Below, piece by piece: positions 60,698 to 64,000 of a stretch of DNA of 64,000 bases. The notes beneath the pieces are model-generated. The model saw only the letters and a list, made by a program, of their open reading frames with translations. It made no database searches and was not told the origin of the DNA. A program made the position numbers and the translations under genes. The stretch lies in NCBI GenBank assembly GCA_964019695.1, contig CAXHUL010000503.1, forward strand, positions 1,547,001 through 1,611,000, given 5' to 3'. Numbering within the stretch: the stretch's first letter is position 1; the number at the start of each line of letters is the position of its first letter. Source of the stretch: Loripinus fragilis (lineage: Eukaryota; Mollusca; Bivalvia; Lucinida; Lucinidae).

Positions 60698-60807
60698 ACT
60701 GACTATTTGAAAAGCACTTAAGTTCATGCTTTTGTTGTCTGCTGACTTTTTTCAAAATTAACTTTTTCAAAAAATTATTTCAGTAACTCTTAGAGTTTGA
60801 AACAATT

Positions 60808-60862
60808 TGGATCCAGATCAGGACCAACGTTCTGTGGGTCCTGATCTGGATCCAAACTGTTT
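60808..60862. repeat. GATCAG hairpin just after the DLEC1 stop
   Basis: ttggatccagatcaggacc is answered by ggtcctgatctggatccaa: perfect arms of about 20 bp. If the mRNA extends this far it would form a strong 3' UTR stem-loop. Confidence 0.85.
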
Positions 60863-60880
60863 GCTAAGATTACCAGCATA

Positions 60881-61125
60881 TATGGGCCTTGACGCAAAAA
60901 AAACTGTCTTTGGGGGTTTGGGAACAACAAAGGCGCGGACAAGCCTGCGCATCCGCGCAGTCTGATCAGCACCTTTGTTTTGTTATTCTCTTTTTGGAAA
61001 GTATCATGTTTAAACTTGCTACAAGCAAAATTTCAATTTTCTAGCTAGTCTATGTAGCTGAGGAGACTGGTTTGAGTCTCGCTTTTTTGAGAAACCCCGA
61101 AGACAGGTTTTGTCGAGGCCCATAT
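60881..61125. mobile_element. Palindromic MITE, family D copy 2
   Basis: tatgggccttgacgc to gtcgaggcccata. Centre gcggacaagcctgcgcatcc. It is homologous to 57,404-57,640. Confidence 0.8.
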
Positions 61126-61650
61126 AAGGGATGATACCTATGTCTCTGCTAGTGAAGAAAGAGTTAAAGCATCAGTATCAACTTTGGCAGACTTATGGGT
61201 GAAACTTCAAATTTTCAAAAATCCTCAACATTAGAAATTCCAATTTTAAACATGCAGTATGCCTAGAAAATACCAAAATTTTTAAATTTAAATGGTCTAT
61301 TGTCTTAACAGGAATTGAAAACAAAACAGAGAAGCTATCATAATCTTATATCATATCTAGTTCAACATTTCAAAATCCTGAATTCAGGAATAATCCTGTG
61401 ACAGAAGGTTTGACGGGCTATGTGTTTCACACAAACCACTAAACTTTTTGAGGTTTGTTTAACGCACATTTTTTTTACCTTAGTGGTACTGCAAATTCTA
61501 GAATGGACCGACTTTAATGGTTTACTTTACAAGTTATCAGACCATTGTTTAGAAAGCTCTAGGCCTTTCCAGCTTGTTAGAAATATACAGTCAGGTTACT
61601 TTGAGGAAAATACACCTGTAAACTGGTAGCTCTATTGGTTGCAAACTTTT
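61126..61650. other. Downstream sequence without supported gene
   Basis: Short ORFs without motifs and a weak relation to 54,180-54,420. Nothing else seen. Confidence 0.4.
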
Positions 61651-61654
61651 TGTG

Positions 61655-61830
61655 TCTTTACAATTTCAAAGGTGGAGAAGCAATTTTTTGAGTGTAAAAT
61701 TGTAATTATTTTCTTGCCTATCGGTTTAAACATGTATTTTGGGTGCTTAAAAGAACCGTCTCATTGCTGACTTTCTTTTGAGTACCCACAACATGTGTTT
61801 TGATTGAGAAATAAGTAAAATTATTTTCAA
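61655..61830. mobile_element. Hairpin MITE, family B copy
   Basis: ttgtaattattttcttgcc, a centre aaccgtctcattgctgac (hairpin partly lost) and ttgattgagaaataagtaaa. Confidence 0.65.
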
Positions 61831-62044
61831 ATACACATTTTTATCTGGAGGCCTGTAAATTATAGTCTATAGACGGACTGATCAGATCCTTCATTTTCCT
61901 CATATTCATGTACATTGTGCTTGAAGAGGTCAATTCTTTTCTAACATTTAAAAGAAAGCATTATGAAAAAAAAACTAGTTTTTTACAAATAAGTCTGTGA
62001 CATTCTAGCAAAATAAAGAAGAAAATTGGAAAATATTGAGATTT

Positions 62045-62252
62045 GAGCCGCGACATGAGATTTCCAACAATCTGGTATGTGCGACCAGCAAAGTCTGATC
62101 AGAGCTTTGCTAGTCACTTGAATATTCTATGAATATTAAGCTACTGACCGAACAGCATTTGGAGTTTCTAAGCTTAAAAAGAGGCTGCACAGGCCTGTCT
62201 GGGTCTACACTTGTCAAAATACCACATTGTTGGAAATCTCATGGCGCGGCTC
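62045..62252 (+). mobile_element. Hairpin MITE, family A copy 5
   Basis: gagccgcgacatgagatttc to ctcatggcgcggctca. It lacks about 25 bp of the centre present in other copies. Confidence 0.8.
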
Positions 62253-62502
62253 ATTTACCTGTCCAATGTCCTAAAAAAATTGTGGTACAGTGCTGTACAA
62301 TACAAGGGACAGATGATAAGACATTAGGAATCAGGCAAAAATCATCCTACCAAAGATAAAGAAAAGTTGAAGTTCTAAATGGCACAAAAATAGCATCCAC
62401 TGTAAGGGTTAACATATCCAGCAAAAGCCTTAAAGCCTATGCCTTTGATTTGTTCCATTTTTATGGTAAAAGAACTTTTTCACAACCACATCATTTACTG
62501 AG

Positions 62503-62592
62503 GCATGCCATGCTAACCCTTGTTAATACAGTTGATGGCAGATTTCCCATGCCATGCTAACCCTTGTTAATACAGTTGATGGCAGATTTCCC
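62503..62592. repeat. Perfect tandem duplication of about 45 bp
   Basis: catgccatgctaacccttgt through gcagatttccca occurs twice in a row without change. Confidence 0.93.
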
Positions 62593-62769
62593 AGCTTTAG
62601 GTTTTGTTAACTTTTTTTTAGATTTTTTCAAAACAAATTATTTATTCATGGTTATGTGATATCCTGTTCTGTGATATTCTTATATTAAAGCTAAAATTAC
62701 TGGTTTTCAGTCAATTTTGTTTTGTAATGACCCTACTAGAGACAGACCCCTAGATAAGAGTGCGTATCT

Positions 62770-62890
62770 GAATTTGTGGGTACTCAAAAGAACCATCTCG
62801 ATGAGACGGTTCTTCTGAGCACCCAAAACACATGTTTAATCATATTTAAACTGGTGGTTAAGAAAATAATCGTAATTTTACGCAAATTAT
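62770..62890. mobile_element. Hairpin MITE, family B copy
   Basis: ttgtgggtactcaaaagaac, centre catctcgatgagacggttc and gagcacccaaaacacatg. Confidence 0.75.
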
Positions 62891-62989
62891 TTTTGCTTAA
62901 CTGGCCCTATGTAGAGATAAATTTCACACCTTTCAGGTTCAGTAGTGGACATTTACCGCGAGGCTGTGTCCAGAGCATCACATGACATG

Positions 62990-63290
62990 AGGCAAACATG
63001 CGGGGATCCAGAATGTTTTGTCAGAGAGGGTCCAACTTTTTTAATTTTTTTTTCTAGTTGATGAGTGAAGGGAGAATACCACTATAAGCGGACCTTCATT
63101 GGCCCCACCAGAGAAACGCCATAAAAATGGCGTTTTTTCTGGTGTGCCGATGATGGCCCAACATTGAGTGCTGGCTTAGTGATTTTAGGGGATCTGGATC
63201 AATAATGCTAGGAAACCCTTAATTTTTGTGATTTTCCAGGGGGGGATCCAGACCCCCTGTCCCCTCCTCTTGATCCGCGCATGGGCAAAC
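62990..63290 (+). repeat. Dispersed repeat, family G copy 2
   Basis: Homologous to 33,895-34,205: tttgtcagagagggtccaac, ggtgtgccgatgatggccc, then gatccagaccccctgtcccc. Confidence 0.75.
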
Positions 63291-64000
63291 CATATGAAAA
63301 AAATTACTCAACTCACAATACCAACAATCAGAATCGCCCTGAAGGAGAAGTTCGGTCTGGGTTTACACTGTTTACAAAGAACAGAGAATTCCCAGCTAAG
63401 CCTTCTGGAGAAACAGCCTGAACAGCATTTATTTATACACTGTTTGCTTTTCCAAAGCCAATTTTGACAAACATCATCAGCCTTCTTCTGGGGGAACAAT
63501 CTGATCAGGGCTTATTCAGTTGTTTTTCCAAAGCCAATTAATTAAACAAAAACTTTTTGTGGCTTTCCCTGGGTAGTAACCAGTACAGCACCGGGAGGGT
63601 TAATGAATTGTGTGTGTATTTTATGATGGGAGCACCCGAAGGCTCAACCGAAAGTGGTTCTGGAGAAGCCGGGAATCCAAAGCCAATTTTGACAAACATC
63701 AGCCTACTCCTGGGGGAACCGTCTGATCAGGGTTTATTTATACACTGTTTTGCTTTTCCAAAGCTAAATATAATCCAACCTAATATAATAAAGTAATCAC
63801 AAAGAGTATGAAATTTATGGTGCATATAAGGATTCGCCTTGTTCAAGGGAGATAAATTAACTGGAGAGCAGCGGAAAGCAACCATTTATAAATCTTGATA
63901 TATAACCCTACAAAATATAATATCTCAAAGTATGGAAGTAATAGAAAACATATTGTCAAGGTTTCTCCTCTAAAATTCTATCAAGTGAAGCCGCCATGGT
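63291..64000. other. Sequence with three partial direct repeats, no gene
   Basis: tacactgtttgcttttccaa, gccaattttgacaaacatc and tctgggggaac(a/c)(a/g)tctgatcagg recur around 63,433-63,510, 63,510-63,545 and 63,675-63,765. No coding signal to the window end. Confidence 0.5.

Overview
The window is nuclear DNA of an invertebrate animal, most likely a bivalve mollusc. It is AT-rich, has a few phase-consistent spliced exons in a very large gene, and is crowded with tRNA-headed SINEs, hairpin MITEs and an L1/Tx1-type LINE. There are no prokaryotic operons. The species call is an inference from repeat style; no marker gene fixes it.

Host gene. Eight plus-strand exons between about 7.77 and 60.70 kb encode the C-terminal part of DLEC1, a ciliary protein with ASH/MSP-type domains. 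Phases agree at every junction (0, 2, 0, 0, 0, 1, 2, stop) and residue blocks match vertebrate DLEC1 in order. The 5' part of the gene lies outside the window or was not found. Two things stand out. Small tandem duplications cross the splice junctions of four exons (A x2, D x4, E x6, F x2 at the acceptor and x3 at the donor). Transposon ends lie within about 35 bp upstream of three acceptors.

Polinton. Positions 16,452-31,356, inside the DLEC1 intron between exons B and C, are a complete-ended Polinton/Maverick (adintovirus-like) element of 14.9 kb. It has 106-bp terminal inverted repeats that look identical by eye, starting 5'-AG, and a 6-bp target duplication CAGATC. Its minus strand (30.0 to 23.9 kb) carries a compact morphogenesis block: integrase, penton-like protein, basic minor virion protein, major capsid protein, adenain-like protease, FtsK/HerA packaging ATPase, a small core-like protein and an unknown protein. 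No protein-primed DNA polymerase B is visible. The left half instead carries a plus-strand two-exon gene for a secreted or type I membrane protein with an LRRNT-like cysteine cluster, plus a possible alternative last exon. The structural block is bracketed by diverged direct repeats of about 220 bp.

Other elements. An L1/Tx1-like LINE (1,279-7,766, minus strand) has a 13-bp target duplication, a poly-A tail, a 5' region of about 124-bp tandem monomers and a one-base frameshift between endonuclease and reverse transcriptase. A non-autonomous hAT (54,512-55,296) with an 8-bp duplication keeps a BED-like zinc-finger ORF. There are further TIR elements at 48.7-49.8, 55.5-56.1 and 56.8-57.4 kb, a 4.8-kb segment between inverted arms (8.7-13.5 kb), several SINEs with exact target duplications, and at least six hairpin MITE families.

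Satellite. At 38.3-41.5 kb, in the large DLEC1 intron, about 17 units of about 186 bp each carry the palindrome GTTGCCATGGCAAC or a near copy (12 are perfect). This sequence is a perfect symmetric RFX-factor X-box. RFX factors control ciliary genes, so an X-box array inside a ciliary gene deserves a test, although a neutral satellite is possible.
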